A DNA stretch of 64,000 nt from assembly GCF_044987625.1 (NCBI RefSeq), contig NZ_JBJDSB010000001.1:372001-436000 (forward strand), in the 5' to 3' direction. This DNA is from Desulfobaculum sp044987625 (lineage in GTDB: Bacteria > Desulfobacterota > Desulfovibrionia > Desulfovibrionales > Desulfovibrionaceae). Below are positions 35,815 to 44,614 of this stretch, piece by piece. Position numbers and translations under genes: made by a program. Each line of letters opens with the position of its first letter. Position 1 is the first letter of the stretch. The notes below the pieces were generated by a model. The model had not been told where the DNA came from, did no database searches, and saw only the letters and a program-made list of their open reading frames with translations.

Positions 35815-36234
35815 CTAGTACGGACGGTCCACGTCGGCGGCGGTGAATGTGTGGTCGCGCTGCACAAAGACCGAGCCGCCCCCGTCCTTCCAGCGCCGGC
35901 GCAGCAGCGGGTCGCGGCCAAGGACGCGGCGAAGCAGGCCAACAGGCGTCACCAGCACGTAATAGATAATGGTCAACAGCACCTTGGACACCACGGTACC
36001 CAGCGCATGCGACGCGCCAAACCACACCACGGCAACAGGCGCAAACACACGCGGCACCACCATCGTCAGCACAATGCACGCCGTCGCCGCAAGCGCCCAC
36101 GCCCGCACCCCGGTCACAAGAAAGGCGATCAGGCACACCAGTACCATGGCCTGCCCCGTGTCCACCGCACGCCGCCGCGCATCCGTCACAGCCGTGGCCG
36201 CCGGATCACTCCGGCATTGCCCAATATCGCGCAT
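35815..36234 (-). CDS. SxtJ-family membrane protein
   Basis: The 139-aa protein has an N-terminal polar region, two or three hydrophobic helices (AMVLVCLIAFLVTGV, VLTMVVPRVFAPVAVVW) and a region GLLRRVLGRDPLLRRRW typical of SxtJ proteins encoded next to carbamoyltransferases. I chose ATG 36234, which has GAGGGG eight bases upstream; a GTG at 36267 has no SD. It is the first gene of the SxtJ-DUF5989-(repeat)-carbamoyltransferase set. Biochemical role unknown. Confidence 0.82.
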   Translation of the reverse strand: MRDIGQCRSDPAATAVTDARRRAVDTGQAMVLVCLIAFLVTGVRAWALAATACIVLTMVVPRVFAPVAVVWFGASHALGTVVSKVLLTIIYYVLVTPVGLLRRVLGRDPLLRRRWKDGGGSVFVQRDHTFTAADVDRPY

Positions 36235-36409
36235 CGTCGTCCCCTCTGGAATAAAGATGTCAGTCACCCCGCAGACCTACGCACACACTTTTCCGATCAT
36301 CTGAAAATAGCCGCTCCACAGCCTACACGCAAGCAAAATCCCGATTTTGCACGCGTTCTGTACGTCCATCTTAAATGACGCCTCATATGGCTGGAGCCAG
36401 AGGAAAAGA

Positions 36410-36695
36410 GGGCCTCCGGCGGGTTAAGGAAATAATTTCCTTAACAATCCTTAGGATTTTTTGGACGGAAGCCGTCCAAAAAATAAGGGGGTGGGCGGGC
36501 GGGTTTTCTGTCTTTTCTTGCGCACACCTGTCAGGGATTCTCACCGGCCTTCCCCACGCGCCGAAGCCCCCCAAAAAACCTTCCCCATCCACTCAGCCGA
36601 GAGCCGTCAGGGGTGACGACCGTCCAATCCAAACGCACCCGGTCTGTGCGCACATGGGATTCTCAAGGGGGCACGCCCCTTGAGCCGCCGGAGGC
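36410..36695. repeat. MITE-like inverted-repeat element, family A copy 2
   Basis: This 286-bp unit is a direct repeat of 35290-35574. Its ends are terminal inverted repeats, GCCTCCGGCGGGTTAAGG on the left and the complement of GCCTCCGGCGGCTCAAGG on the right (16 of 18 bases match). It lies just upstream of the SxtJ-like gene and downstream of Trm112. Confidence 0.87.
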
Positions 36696-36764
36696 GCTTC
36701 TTCCTCTTTACGCCACCGCCACCCTGCCCCCTCCCACAACCACCGACGCCACCCACAAAACGCA

Positions 36765-36800
36765 CAAAAGCCCGCTGCTCGTATGGAGCAGCGGGCTTTG
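36765..36800 (-). terminator. Terminator of the Trm112-family gene
   Basis: AAAGCCCGCTGCTC and GAGCAGCGGGCTTT form a perfect 14-bp stem; on the minus strand it ends in TTTTG. Confidence 0.88.
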
Positions 36801-36825
36801 TTGCCATGTGTATGCGCTTACGGGT

Positions 36826-37035
36826 CTAGTCGGCTTTTGCGGGCTGACCGACGCCACCGGGCCAATCGTTGGCGGGCACGGCTTCTTCGACCAGCATGAT
36901 TGGAATCTCATCACGGATGGGGTACACCTTTTTGCAGGCGGCGCAGTAGAGCCCATCCCCTTTGGGGGTCAAATGAATGGATTCCTTGCACTTAGGACAG
37001 GCGAGAATATCGAGAAGTTCCTTGTTCAGAGCCAT
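36826..37035 (-). CDS. Trm112 family protein
   Basis: The 69-aa protein starts MALNKELLDILACPKCKESI and has two CxxC pairs (C13-C16 and the CAACKK pair near 31-34), a zinc-ribbon as in Trm112/YcaR. In other organisms Trm112 activates methyltransferases; bacterial copies are less well understood. AGGAGG precedes the ATG. It is divergent from the PHP hydrolase 144 bp away. Confidence 0.88.
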   Translation of the reverse strand: MALNKELLDILACPKCKESIHLTPKGDGLYCAACKKVYPIRDEIPIMLVEEAVPANDWPGGVGQPAKAD

Positions 37036-37179
37036 TTCAATCCTCCTTGCTGGCGCTTGCCACGCTATACCCGCATTCCTTCTGCGACACAAGGCCGGGC
37101 GTTGACCTCCCGGCGCGTATGCACTAGCCAATGCCTCAAGCCTATACCACCTGCCACACGGCGAACACAAGGACGCAGC

Positions 37180-38040
37180 ATGCCCATAATCGACCTCCAC
37201 ACCCATTCCACGGCCTCCGACGGCACCCTGACCCCAACGGAACTCATCCGCCTTGCCAAGGAGCGCGACATCGCGGCCCTGGCCTTGACGGACCACGACA
37301 CGGTTTCCGGGCTGGGCGAGGCGTTTGCCGCTGGTGAGCAGTACGGGGTGGAAGTCATCGGCGGCTGCGAACTCAGCGTCAGCTCGGACCATGGGTTCAT
37401 GCACATTGTTGGGCTGTTTCTGCCGGAGCGCCCCGAGCGGCTGGTGGAAAAGATTACAACGCTGACTGAGCACCGCCAAAACCGCAACACGCTCATCCTA
37501 GAAAAGCTCCGCAGCGGCGGCGTGGCCATTACGGACGAGGAGCTTCGCGCCAAGGCCGGAAACGGCAGTATCGGCCGCCCGCACATTGCCCAATTGCTCC
37601 TTGAGAAGGGGCACGTGCCGACCATTCAGGCGGCGTTTACGGACTACCTCGGCGACAAGGGCCGGGCGTATGTGCCCAAGGCAAAGCTGACGCCCGAGGA
37701 AGCCATCGCGCTGCTGAAAAGCGAAGGGGCGACGGTCATCCTTGCGCATCCGTTTACGCTGCGCCTTGCGTACGAAGACCTCTACCACTGCCTCAAGGGC
37801 CTAAAGGCCATGGGGCTGGACGGGCTGGAGTGCCACTATACCGAGCACTCCAACCGCCTCACAAAGGAATACGAAGGCCTCGCCTACCGGTTGGACCTTG
37901 CCGTCAGCGGCGGCTCGGACTTCCACGGCAGCGTGAAGCCAGAGGTCCAGCTTGGGACCGGCAAGGGCAATCTCGCCATTCCGGTCAGCGTGCTGGACGC
38001 CATAAAACAACGACGCATCAAGCAGGGACTTCCCGCCTAG
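37180..38040 (+). CDS. PHP-domain phosphoesterase (RNase AM/TrpH-like)
   Basis: The 286-aa protein is a PHP metal-dependent hydrolase. It starts with DLHTHSTASDGTLTP, has ALTDHDTVSG, the Glu in GCELS, HIVGLF, ILAHPFTL and ends with the GSDFHG motif, which together give the trinuclear metal site. The closest characterised group is YciV/RNase AM, a 5'-3' exonuclease acting on 3',5'-bisphosphonucleotides and RNA 5' ends. AAGGA precedes the ATG; the longer frame reaching 36613 passes through a repeat and is not coding. The U32 peptidase gene starts four bases after its stop. Confidence 0.9.
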   Translation: MPIIDLHTHSTASDGTLTPTELIRLAKERDIAALALTDHDTVSGLGEAFAAGEQYGVEVIGGCELSVSSDHGFMHIVGLFLPERPERLVEKITTLTEHRQNRNTLILEKLRSGGVAITDEELRAKAGNGSIGRPHIAQLLLEKGHVPTIQAAFTDYLGDKGRAYVPKAKLTPEEAIALLKSEGATVILAHPFTLRLAYEDLYHCLKGLKAMGLDGLECHYTEHSNRLTKEYEGLAYRLDLAVSGGSDFHGSVKPEVQLGTGKGNLAIPVSVLDAIKQRRIKQGLPA

Positions 38041-38044
38041 AATC

Positions 38045-39277
38045 ATGAACGCCACCATCCCCGAACTTCTGGCCCCGGCCGGAAACCGCGAAAAACTCGA
38101 AACAGCGATGACCTACGGCGCATCCGCCGTGTACCTTGGCGGCCCCACCATGAACCTGCGCGCCAAAAGCGCCGGGTTCACATGGGACGGCCTCGCCGAC
38201 GCCGTGCGCACTGCGCACGCCAGCGGCGTCAGCGCCTATGTCTGCCTCAACGCCCTGCCCCGCCAGCAGGACCTGCCGCGCGTGGCCGAAGCCATGGAGC
38301 GCCTTGGCGACATGACGGACGCGGCGCGCCCAGACGCCCTCATCATCGCCGACCCCGGCGTCCTGATGCTTGCCCGCAAGCACCTGCCGGACATCCCGGT
38401 ACACCTTTCCACGCAGGCAAACACCGCCAACGCCGCATCCGCCGCTTTCTGGAAGGACTTCGGCGTCACGCGCGTCAACCTTGCGCGAGAGCTTGGCCTG
38501 CGCGGCATCCGCGACATCGCCGCCGCCACGCCCGGGCTGGAGCTGGAAGTCTTCGCCCACGGCGCAATGTGTATGGCCGTCTCCGGACGCTGCACCATGT
38601 CCGCGCACATGAACGCGCGTTCGGCCAACCTTGGGCAGTGCACGCACCCGTGCCGCTTCAACTACGGCGTCCGCGCCATCGCCGTGGAGGAAAAGACCCG
38701 CCCCGGCGAACTGGCATGGGAAATCCACGAGGAAGACGGCTGGAGCAGCATCCTCGCGGCGGAAGACCTCTGCCTCGTCAAGTTCCTGCCGTGGTTCATG
38801 CGCATGGGCATCACGTCCCTGAAGATTGAAGGCCGCATGAAATCCGGCGGCTACCTCGCGCAGGTGGTGGACGCCTACGCCACGGCACTGCGCGACGTGC
38901 AAAACGGCACGTTCCGCCCACAGGCTTACCTCCACGAACTGCTCAACACCGCCTCGCGCCCGCTGACCACAGGCTTCTTCCTGCCCGGCGACAAGCGCGT
39001 CACCTACCCCGCGGCCCCAGAGCAGCGTCCCGTGCTCGCCCGCATCGTGGAGCAAACCGGCGACGACGCGTGGACCGTAGCCGTGCGCTCTAAGTGGGAC
39101 ACCACCCAGCCCGTGCGCATCCTCGTCCCCGGACTCCAACGCCCCGTCCTCGACGCCGGAAGCTACGCGCTGGAAAACGACCTTGGCGAAAAGCGCGACG
39201 TCGGCCACTCCGGCCTCACCCTCACCCTGCGCGCCAACCACCCCGCCCTCGCCAAAGGCCTGTTCCTGCGCCCCTAG
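38045..39277 (+). CDS. U32-family peptidase / tRNA hydroxylase-like protein
   Basis: The 410-aa protein carries the U32 signature near residues 168-186 (EVFAHGAMCMAVSGRC), with further cysteines in GQCTHPCRF. The layout resembles TrhP (YegQ), the prephenate-dependent tRNA U34 hydroxylase, which uses these cysteines for an iron-sulfur cluster. UbiU-like roles are less likely without ubiquinone genes. It begins four bases after the PHP gene and is presumably co-translated with it; a perfect terminator follows. Confidence 0.87.
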   Translation: MNATIPELLAPAGNREKLETAMTYGASAVYLGGPTMNLRAKSAGFTWDGLADAVRTAHASGVSAYVCLNALPRQQDLPRVAEAMERLGDMTDAARPDALIIADPGVLMLARKHLPDIPVHLSTQANTANAASAAFWKDFGVTRVNLARELGLRGIRDIAAATPGLELEVFAHGAMCMAVSGRCTMSAHMNARSANLGQCTHPCRFNYGVRAIAVEEKTRPGELAWEIHEEDGWSSILAAEDLCLVKFLPWFMRMGITSLKIEGRMKSGGYLAQVVDAYATALRDVQNGTFRPQAYLHELLNTASRPLTTGFFLPGDKRVTYPAAPEQRPVLARIVEQTGDDAWTVAVRSKWDTTQPVRILVPGLQRPVLDAGSYALENDLGEKRDVGHSGLTLTLRANHPALAKGLFLRP

Positions 39278-39313
39278 CCGCACCACACGCGGCCGCAACG
39301 CCAAACACCTTAC

Positions 39314-39355
39314 GCCCCAAGGCCCGCTGATTCCGTGCGGGCCTTGGGGCTTTTT
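39314..39355 (+). terminator. Terminator after the U32 gene
   Basis: A perfect 14-bp stem (GCCCCAAGGCCCGC and its complement) is followed by five T residues. Confidence 0.92.
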
Positions 39356-39369
39356 GCCACCGTTTTTTT

Positions 39370-39589
39370 GCTCCGCAGGGTTAAGGGCCGCGGGCCCTTA
39401 ACGATCCCATTCATACGCCACTTTGCCGTTCCCCCCACACAGCCTCTATCCGTCCCCGACATGGCCGCCCCACCAACGCGGCCAACTCCCCAGGCCTACA
39501 GCAAAGCACCCCACCCCTTTTTTTCGGTCTGTCCCAGACCGAAAAACCTCGGGATTCTTAAGGGGCCGCGCCCCTTAAGCCAGCGGAGC
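39370..39589. repeat. MITE-like inverted-repeat element, family B copy 1
   Basis: The first of three tandem units. It begins GCTCCGCAGGGTTAAGGG and ends with a segment whose complement is GCTCCGCTGGCTTAAGGGG. Internal features include a GGCCC palindrome near the left end, a hairpin CGGTCTG...CAGACCG, and AAGGGGC..GCCCCTT near the right end. It differs from copies 2 and 3 at scattered bases, so it is the oldest or an independent copy. Confidence 0.85.
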
Positions 39590-39629
39590 TAACCTCTGGA
39601 ACCCGGCGTAACGAACAGACCAACTTTTT

Positions 39630-39850
39630 GCTCCGCAGGGTTAAGGGCCGTGGGCCCTTAACAATCCCGTTTATACGCCACTTTGCCGTTCCACCCACAC
39701 GGCCTCTCTCCGGCCCCGACATGGCCGCCCCACCAACGCGGGCAACTCCCCAAGCCTACAGCAAAGCACCCCACCCCCTTTTTTCGGTCTGTCCCCAGAC
39801 CGAAAAACCTCGGGATCCTTAAGGGGCCGCGCCCCTTAAGCCAGCGGAGC
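39630..39850. repeat. MITE-like inverted-repeat element, family B copy 2
   Basis: 221 bp, 260 bp after copy 1, with a conserved 40-bp spacer between copies. It is almost identical to copy 3. The short open frame inside (39628-39822) is repeated word for word in copy 3 apart from its last residue and is not considered coding. Confidence 0.88.
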
Positions 39851-39890
39851 TAACCTCTGGAACCCGGCGTAACGAACAGACCAACTTTTT

Positions 39891-40111
39891 GCTCCGCAGG
39901 GTTAAGGGCCGTGGGCCCTTAACAATCCCGTTTATACGCCACTTTGCCGTTCCACCCACACGGCCTCTCTCCGGCCCCGACATGGCCGCCCCACCAACGC
40001 GGGCAACTCCCCAAGCCTACAGCAAAGCACCCCACCCCCTTTTTTCGGTCTGTCCCCAGACCGAAAAACCTCGGGATTCTTAAGGGGCCGCGCCCCTTAA
40101 GCCAGCGGAGC
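39891..40111. repeat. MITE-like inverted-repeat element, family B copy 3
   Basis: 221 bp, exactly 261 bp after copy 2. Apart from one T/C difference in GGGATTCTT/GGGATCCTT, I see no change from copy 2. Such near identity points to recent tandem duplication. Confidence 0.88.
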
Positions 40112-40154
40112 TAACCTCTGGAACCTCGCGGAACGACCCGCCCTGCCCAAAGAT

Positions 40155-40191
40155 AAAACCGCCGCCCCGAGAAACTCGGGGCGGCGGTTTT
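40155..40191. terminator. Terminator of the HD-GYP gene (bidirectional)
   Basis: A perfect 17-bp stem with an AAA loop carries AAAA on the left and TTTT on the right. It lies 33 bp past the stop of the minus-strand gene. Confidence 0.93.
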
Positions 40192-40223
40192 GCGTATTGC
40201 GTCAATGGTGGCGCGAGGCGGCG

Positions 40224-41660
40224 CTAGTTGGGCAGGAAGAGGAATTCCTTGTGCACCACGTCGCACCATGCGTCGACGATGGCGGCATCCCATTGTGTGC
40301 CGGCGTTGCCGCGCAGAATGGAGACGGTATCCTCGACGCTCCGGGCCTTTTGATAGGAGCGGTCGGAGGTCATGGCTTCGAAGCCGTCGACGACGCTGAT
40401 GAGGCGGGCGAGAAAGGGGATGCTGTCGCCGATGAGACCATCGGGATAGCCTGCGCCGTCCACGCGCTCGTGATGGTGATAGATGATGGGCACCAGTTCC
40501 TTAAAGGAAGAAATCTTGGAGACGATGTCGCGTCCCATGGCAGGATGCTGGCGCATACGCGCGAATTCGTCTTCGGTAAGGCGGCCCGCTTTGTTGAGAA
40601 TCTCGTCGGGAATGCCAATCTTGCCGACGTCGTGCAGAATACCTGCGAAACGGAGAAGTTCCAGCTCACGCTCGGGCAGGCCCATCTGACGGCCGAGGAG
40701 GACGGCGTACTGGCCGACGCGCTCGGAGTGGCCCTTGGTGTAGATGTCCTTGGCTTCCACGGAGGCGACGTGCGAGGTGATGATTTCCAGATTCATCTCC
40801 TGCATCTTGCGGCCGACGCGCAGGGTCTCGAAGGCGCTGGTGCCGTGCATGGCAAAGAGTGCCAACAGGCTGAGGTTTGCCGAGGTGTAGGCGCGGGACT
40901 CGCACGAACGCATAACGACGAGATACCCGCCCCGGCCCATGGCGACGGGCGCGCACATCACGGAGACGGCGGAGGGGCAGTCGGGAACATACGCGGTCAG
41001 CTCGCCGGGGCTGAAAAGCGCGGGATCATCGCTGGTGAACAGATGCGGCGCGGCGGCCTCGAACCAGTCGCACCCGCCACGGAAGGCCTCGCCCCAGACA
41101 ACTTTGGGGCTGGGCGCGGCGCCTTTGCTGCCGACGAGATAAAGGGCTAATCCGTCGGGGTCGAACACTTTGCGGGTGTGACTGAGCAGTTCACGAACAA
41201 TGGATTTGAAGTCGGAATGCGCGGCGATGGCTTCGCGCAGGTTATGAACAAGGCCAAGGGCGTCTGGTGCGTCGAGCTGGGCGCGGCGCTGCTGGCGCTT
41301 GTTGAGCACGGCGTGCACCTTGTCGCGAAACTTAAAGACGTTGAAGGGCTTTTCCAGATAGTCGCTTGCGCCTCTGCTCAGGCACTGCACGGCGCTGTCC
41401 ACGGTGGCGTATCCGGTAAGAAAGATGACGTCGGCATCCATGCCGCGGCGGCGCATTTCGTCAAGCATGGCGTGGCCGTCGAGAACGGGCATACGAATGT
41501 CGGAAACCACAAGATCAACGGGCTGGGCGGCCAACATATCAAGCGCCTCGCGGCCATTGCCTGCGGTAAGCACGGTATGGCCTTCCTCTTCGACCACCTC
41601 GCGGTAGATGTCGAGGATTCCGGCTTCGTCGTCCACGAGAAGAATGGTGTGCTGCTGCAT
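40224..41660 (-). CDS. Response regulator with GAF-like and HD-GYP domains
   Basis: The 478-aa protein has a receiver (1-120, D54 in VVSDIRMP, EKPF lysine), a middle GAF-like domain (about 145-285) and a C-terminal HD-GYP domain (about 295-470) with HDVGKIGIP, HHHERVDGAGYPDGL and a VVDGFEAMTSDR segment. HD-GYP enzymes hydrolyse cyclic-di-GMP to GMP or pGpG; the motif here is intact (GYP seen). Expression starts at ATG 41660 with only a weak SD. It is divergent from the HDOD kinase at 41942, and the three signalling genes likely form one pathway. Confidence 0.93.
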   Translation of the reverse strand: MQQHTILLVDDEAGILDIYREVVEEEGHTVLTAGNGREALDMLAAQPVDLVVSDIRMPVLDGHAMLDEMRRRGMDADVIFLTGYATVDSAVQCLSRGASDYLEKPFNVFKFRDKVHAVLNKRQQRRAQLDAPDALGLVHNLREAIAAHSDFKSIVRELLSHTRKVFDPDGLALYLVGSKGAAPSPKVVWGEAFRGGCDWFEAAAPHLFTSDDPALFSPGELTAYVPDCPSAVSVMCAPVAMGRGGYLVVMRSCESRAYTSANLSLLALFAMHGTSAFETLRVGRKMQEMNLEIITSHVASVEAKDIYTKGHSERVGQYAVLLGRQMGLPERELELLRFAGILHDVGKIGIPDEILNKAGRLTEDEFARMRQHPAMGRDIVSKISSFKELVPIIYHHHERVDGAGYPDGLIGDSIPFLARLISVVDGFEAMTSDRSYQKARSVEDTVSILRGNAGTQWDAAIVDAWCDVVHKEFLFLPN

Positions 41661-41941
41661 GCCTGTCTGTCTGGATCGTTTGTCGGGTGGGAGCCCTGTT
41701 TGGAAAGCGTGCGAATTTGCGGGAGATGTCGCGGCCGGGGGGCCACTTTCTCAGTTGCTCTCCTGCCATACATGACGGCGGCGCACCTTGTCCAGACGGC
41801 GCAGTGGGCCTTTGTTCCGGCGTGGCGCATCCCCCCTCGGCTTTTGCCTTTTTTGCCTACTTCCAGTAATGCGGAGAACAGAAGATCCGTTCCGGACCCG
41901 CTCCCCGGTCCACCGCACACCCGTTACGAAAAAGGCTGGCC

Positions 41942-44614
41942 ATGCACTCCGACGAATCCAGAACTTCCGGCGGCGCTGATGTCAAAGCCGTCATCCGCCA
42001 CATTGAGCAACTGCCCGCACCGCCGCCCGTGGCCGTAAAAATCCTGACCGAAGTCATGGAGGAAACGGCGGACTTCGTCCATATTTCCCCCCTTATCGAG
42101 TCCGACCCGGCGCTGACCGTCAAGGTCCTGCGCATGGCCAACAGCATGAAGTACGACTACCGCGGCCACATTGAAAATGTGGAGCAGGCGCTGTCTACCA
42201 TTGGCTTCACCAGCCTCAAGAACGCCATGCTCTCTGTCATCATCCGCGACACGTTCTTTGCGGAGCCGCAGCAGGGCGACACCAACCTGACGAACATCTG
42301 GAAGCACACCCTCGCCAGTGCCGTGGCGACGGAATTGCTGGCTGAGGAGGTTGCGCCGGAACTTGCGTCCGTGGCCTTTACCGCCGGAATGGTGCACGAC
42401 TGCGGCAAACTTGTCCTGCTCATGGCGATGCCGCATGTCTACGAACGCCTGCTGGACGAGAGCAAAACCACGGGCGCGCCCATGCTGGACCTTGAAACCG
42501 AGGCCATTGGCGTGGACCACACGCAAGCCGGAAAATGGCTGCTCCAGCAGTGGCAGCTCCCCGCCCGCCTGACGGATGCGGCGTGGCTGCACCATCAAAC
42601 GCCGGACGCCCTTGCGGGGCTGGGAGTGGACCGTAGACTTATTACCTTGGTCCAGCTCGGAAACCTGCTGGCGCATGACGTGATGGTGGATGGCTGGTCG
42701 CGCCCGCAGGACACCACGCGCGACGCACTGGTGGCGCACTTTGGCCTGACGGACGATGCGGTGGAGGCCATCAAAAGCCGCATCGGGCACGGGTACGCCA
42801 AGCGCGCGGCCATTTTTGATCTGGATGCCGACGCGGCACGGTTCTATTTCGAGGCACTGCAGCGCGCCAATGCCAGCCTTGCGGGCATGAACGCAAACCT
42901 CTTCGACACGTCGGAGCGCCTGCGCCGCGCGGGGCGCATTCTGGAGACCATTGGCGTCGTGGGGCCAAGCCTTGCCGCCATGCACGACCCGTGGGACGCA
43001 TTTATCCTTATGGCTTCCACCATGCGCACGCGCCTTGGCTCGCGCGAGGGCTTTGTGTACCGCGTCAATGCAGACCTCCCGGCCATGGAGGGACTGTACT
43101 GGAACGGCACCACCACGCAGGAACTGCGCCTGCCCCTCACCGAAGAGCTTGCCCTGCCACAGGATGCGGCGGAAACCATCCCATCCGGCGCGCTCGCCGC
43201 GGTTCTGACGGGCTACCTGTCGCGCTCGCCCGTGCCGGATGGCGAAGCGCCAACGCGCCTTATCGTGCAGTCGCCGTTTTGCATTGCGCCGCTCGCAACG
43301 GGCAGCGCCTTTATTGGGGAAATGCTTTTTGTGCCCGAACAGCCCTCTGCGCGGCTGCTGACGCAGGAGCACATCGGCTACTGCCAGCTTGCCGGACTGC
43401 TGGCCGCCACGCTGGAGCGCCTTGACCTGCTGGCGCGGCTCGAAAGCCGGGCGGAGCACCTTGCCACCACCCTGCGCAAGCTCAAAGGCCTCAACTCCAA
43501 ACTGGTGCAGGCCGAACGCCTCGCCGCCGTGGGCCAGCTTGCCGCCGGGGCCGCGCACGAAATCAACAACCCCCTTGCCATCATCTACGCGCGCACGCAG
43601 CTCATGGAGCACCGCGAGCAGGACGAGAAAAAAAAGCGCGACCTCAGCCAGATGAAGGAGCAGATTGAGCGCATCACGTCCATCCTCAGCAATCTGATGG
43701 ACTTTGCGCGCCCCATGCCGCCCAAGATGCAAAAGACAAACCTTGCGGACGTGGTCACGCGGACGCTGGCCCTTGTGCGCGGCGAAATGGGCAAGCAGGG
43801 CATCCGGCTGGAGACCGACCTTGCCCCGGATTTGCCCCACATTCTTGGCGACGCCAACCAACTGGAGCAGGTGCTCCTCAACCTTGTCATCAACGCGGAA
43901 CACGCCATTACCGAGCGCGAAGACCCGGCTACGCCGGGGCGCATCCACGTCCGGACCCGCCTGACGGGCAGTGGCCGCCGCGCGGTGCTCACGGTGACGG
44001 ACAACGGCGTGGGCATGACGAATGAAACCCTCAAAAAAATTTTCGACCCCTTCTACTCCACCAAGGAGGAAGGTAAGGGCACGGGCCTTGGGCTGTCCAC
44101 GTCCTACAGCATTGTTGCGGGACATGACGGCGAAATGACGTACGAAAGCGCGCCGGGGCGCGGCACCACCGCCCGCGTGACCCTGCCCCTTGCCACGCCG
44201 GACGCGCAGGCCAGCACGCCCACTCCCGCCCCAGCGCCGCCTGTGGATGACGCCATCCTTGTCGTAGACGACGAACGCCACATCCGCGACATCCTCAGCG
44301 AATCGCTGGAGGCCAAGGGCTACCGCGTTGAGACCGCCTGCAATGGTGAAGAAGGCCTTGCCCGCCTTGCTTCCCACAGCTACCGCCTGCTGCTTTTGGA
44401 CCTACGCATGCCCTCGCGCGACGGGCTGTCCCTACTGACCCACGTGCAGGACAAGCTAGCGGACATGCCCGTTGTCATCCTGACGGGTATGGCCGGTCCG
44501 GACGAGGTCGACCAAGCCATGCGTCTTGGGGCAAGGCGGTGCATCCGCAAGCCCTTTGAGATAAACGCCCTGCTGACCGAAGTGGAGACCCTGCTGGGGA
44601 AGGAGGAGTCATGA
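41942..44614 (+). CDS. HDOD-sensor hybrid histidine kinase with receiver
   Basis: The 890-aa protein combines an N-terminal HDOD domain (about 15-215; VHDCGK seen), a middle sensing region (about 320-480), a HisKA domain with phosphoacceptor H539 in AAHEINNPLA, a HATPase domain (NLVINAEHAI, DNGVGM, GKGTGLGLS) and a C-terminal receiver with D820 in LLLDLRMP. No membrane span is visible, so it is cytoplasmic. HDOD domains are common in chemotaxis and cyclic-di-GMP related systems. It overlaps the MinD-like gene by four bases (ATGA) and lies 281 bp from the divergent HD-GYP gene. Confidence 0.92.
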   Translation: MHSDESRTSGGADVKAVIRHIEQLPAPPPVAVKILTEVMEETADFVHISPLIESDPALTVKVLRMANSMKYDYRGHIENVEQALSTIGFTSLKNAMLSVIIRDTFFAEPQQGDTNLTNIWKHTLASAVATELLAEEVAPELASVAFTAGMVHDCGKLVLLMAMPHVYERLLDESKTTGAPMLDLETEAIGVDHTQAGKWLLQQWQLPARLTDAAWLHHQTPDALAGLGVDRRLITLVQLGNLLAHDVMVDGWSRPQDTTRDALVAHFGLTDDAVEAIKSRIGHGYAKRAAIFDLDADAARFYFEALQRANASLAGMNANLFDTSERLRRAGRILETIGVVGPSLAAMHDPWDAFILMASTMRTRLGSREGFVYRVNADLPAMEGLYWNGTTTQELRLPLTEELALPQDAAETIPSGALAAVLTGYLSRSPVPDGEAPTRLIVQSPFCIAPLATGSAFIGEMLFVPEQPSARLLTQEHIGYCQLAGLLAATLERLDLLARLESRAEHLATTLRKLKGLNSKLVQAERLAAVGQLAAGAAHEINNPLAIIYARTQLMEHREQDEKKKRDLSQMKEQIERITSILSNLMDFARPMPPKMQKTNLADVVTRTLALVRGEMGKQGIRLETDLAPDLPHILGDANQLEQVLLNLVINAEHAITEREDPATPGRIHVRTRLTGSGRRAVLTVTDNGVGMTNETLKKIFDPFYSTKEEGKGTGLGLSTSYSIVAGHDGEMTYESAPGRGTTARVTLPLATPDAQASTPTPAPAPPVDDAILVVDDERHIRDILSESLEAKGYRVETACNGEEGLARLASHSYRLLLLDLRMPSRDGLSLLTHVQDKLADMPVVILTGMAGPDEVDQAMRLGARRCIRKPFEINALLTEVETLLGKEES

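Noticed and set aside
36613..37179. Long N-terminal extension of the PHP protein
   Set aside because: It would run through repeat A copy 2 and the Trm112 gene on the opposite strand; ATG 37180 has a good SD and starts at the family motif.
39628..40083. Two identical 64-aa open frames at 39628 and 39889
   Set aside because: They lie in the tandem repeat and only reflect its duplication; no SD and unlikely composition.
39370..40111. Tandem repeats considered as a CRISPR array
   Set aside because: The repeated unit is about 221 bp and the spacer is the same 40 bp each time, unlike CRISPR repeats and unique spacers; no cas genes are near.
41924..44377. 817-aa minus-strand open frame opposite the HDOD kinase
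   Set aside because: The opposite strand encodes a full multi-domain kinase with all motifs; this frame is a high-GC shadow.
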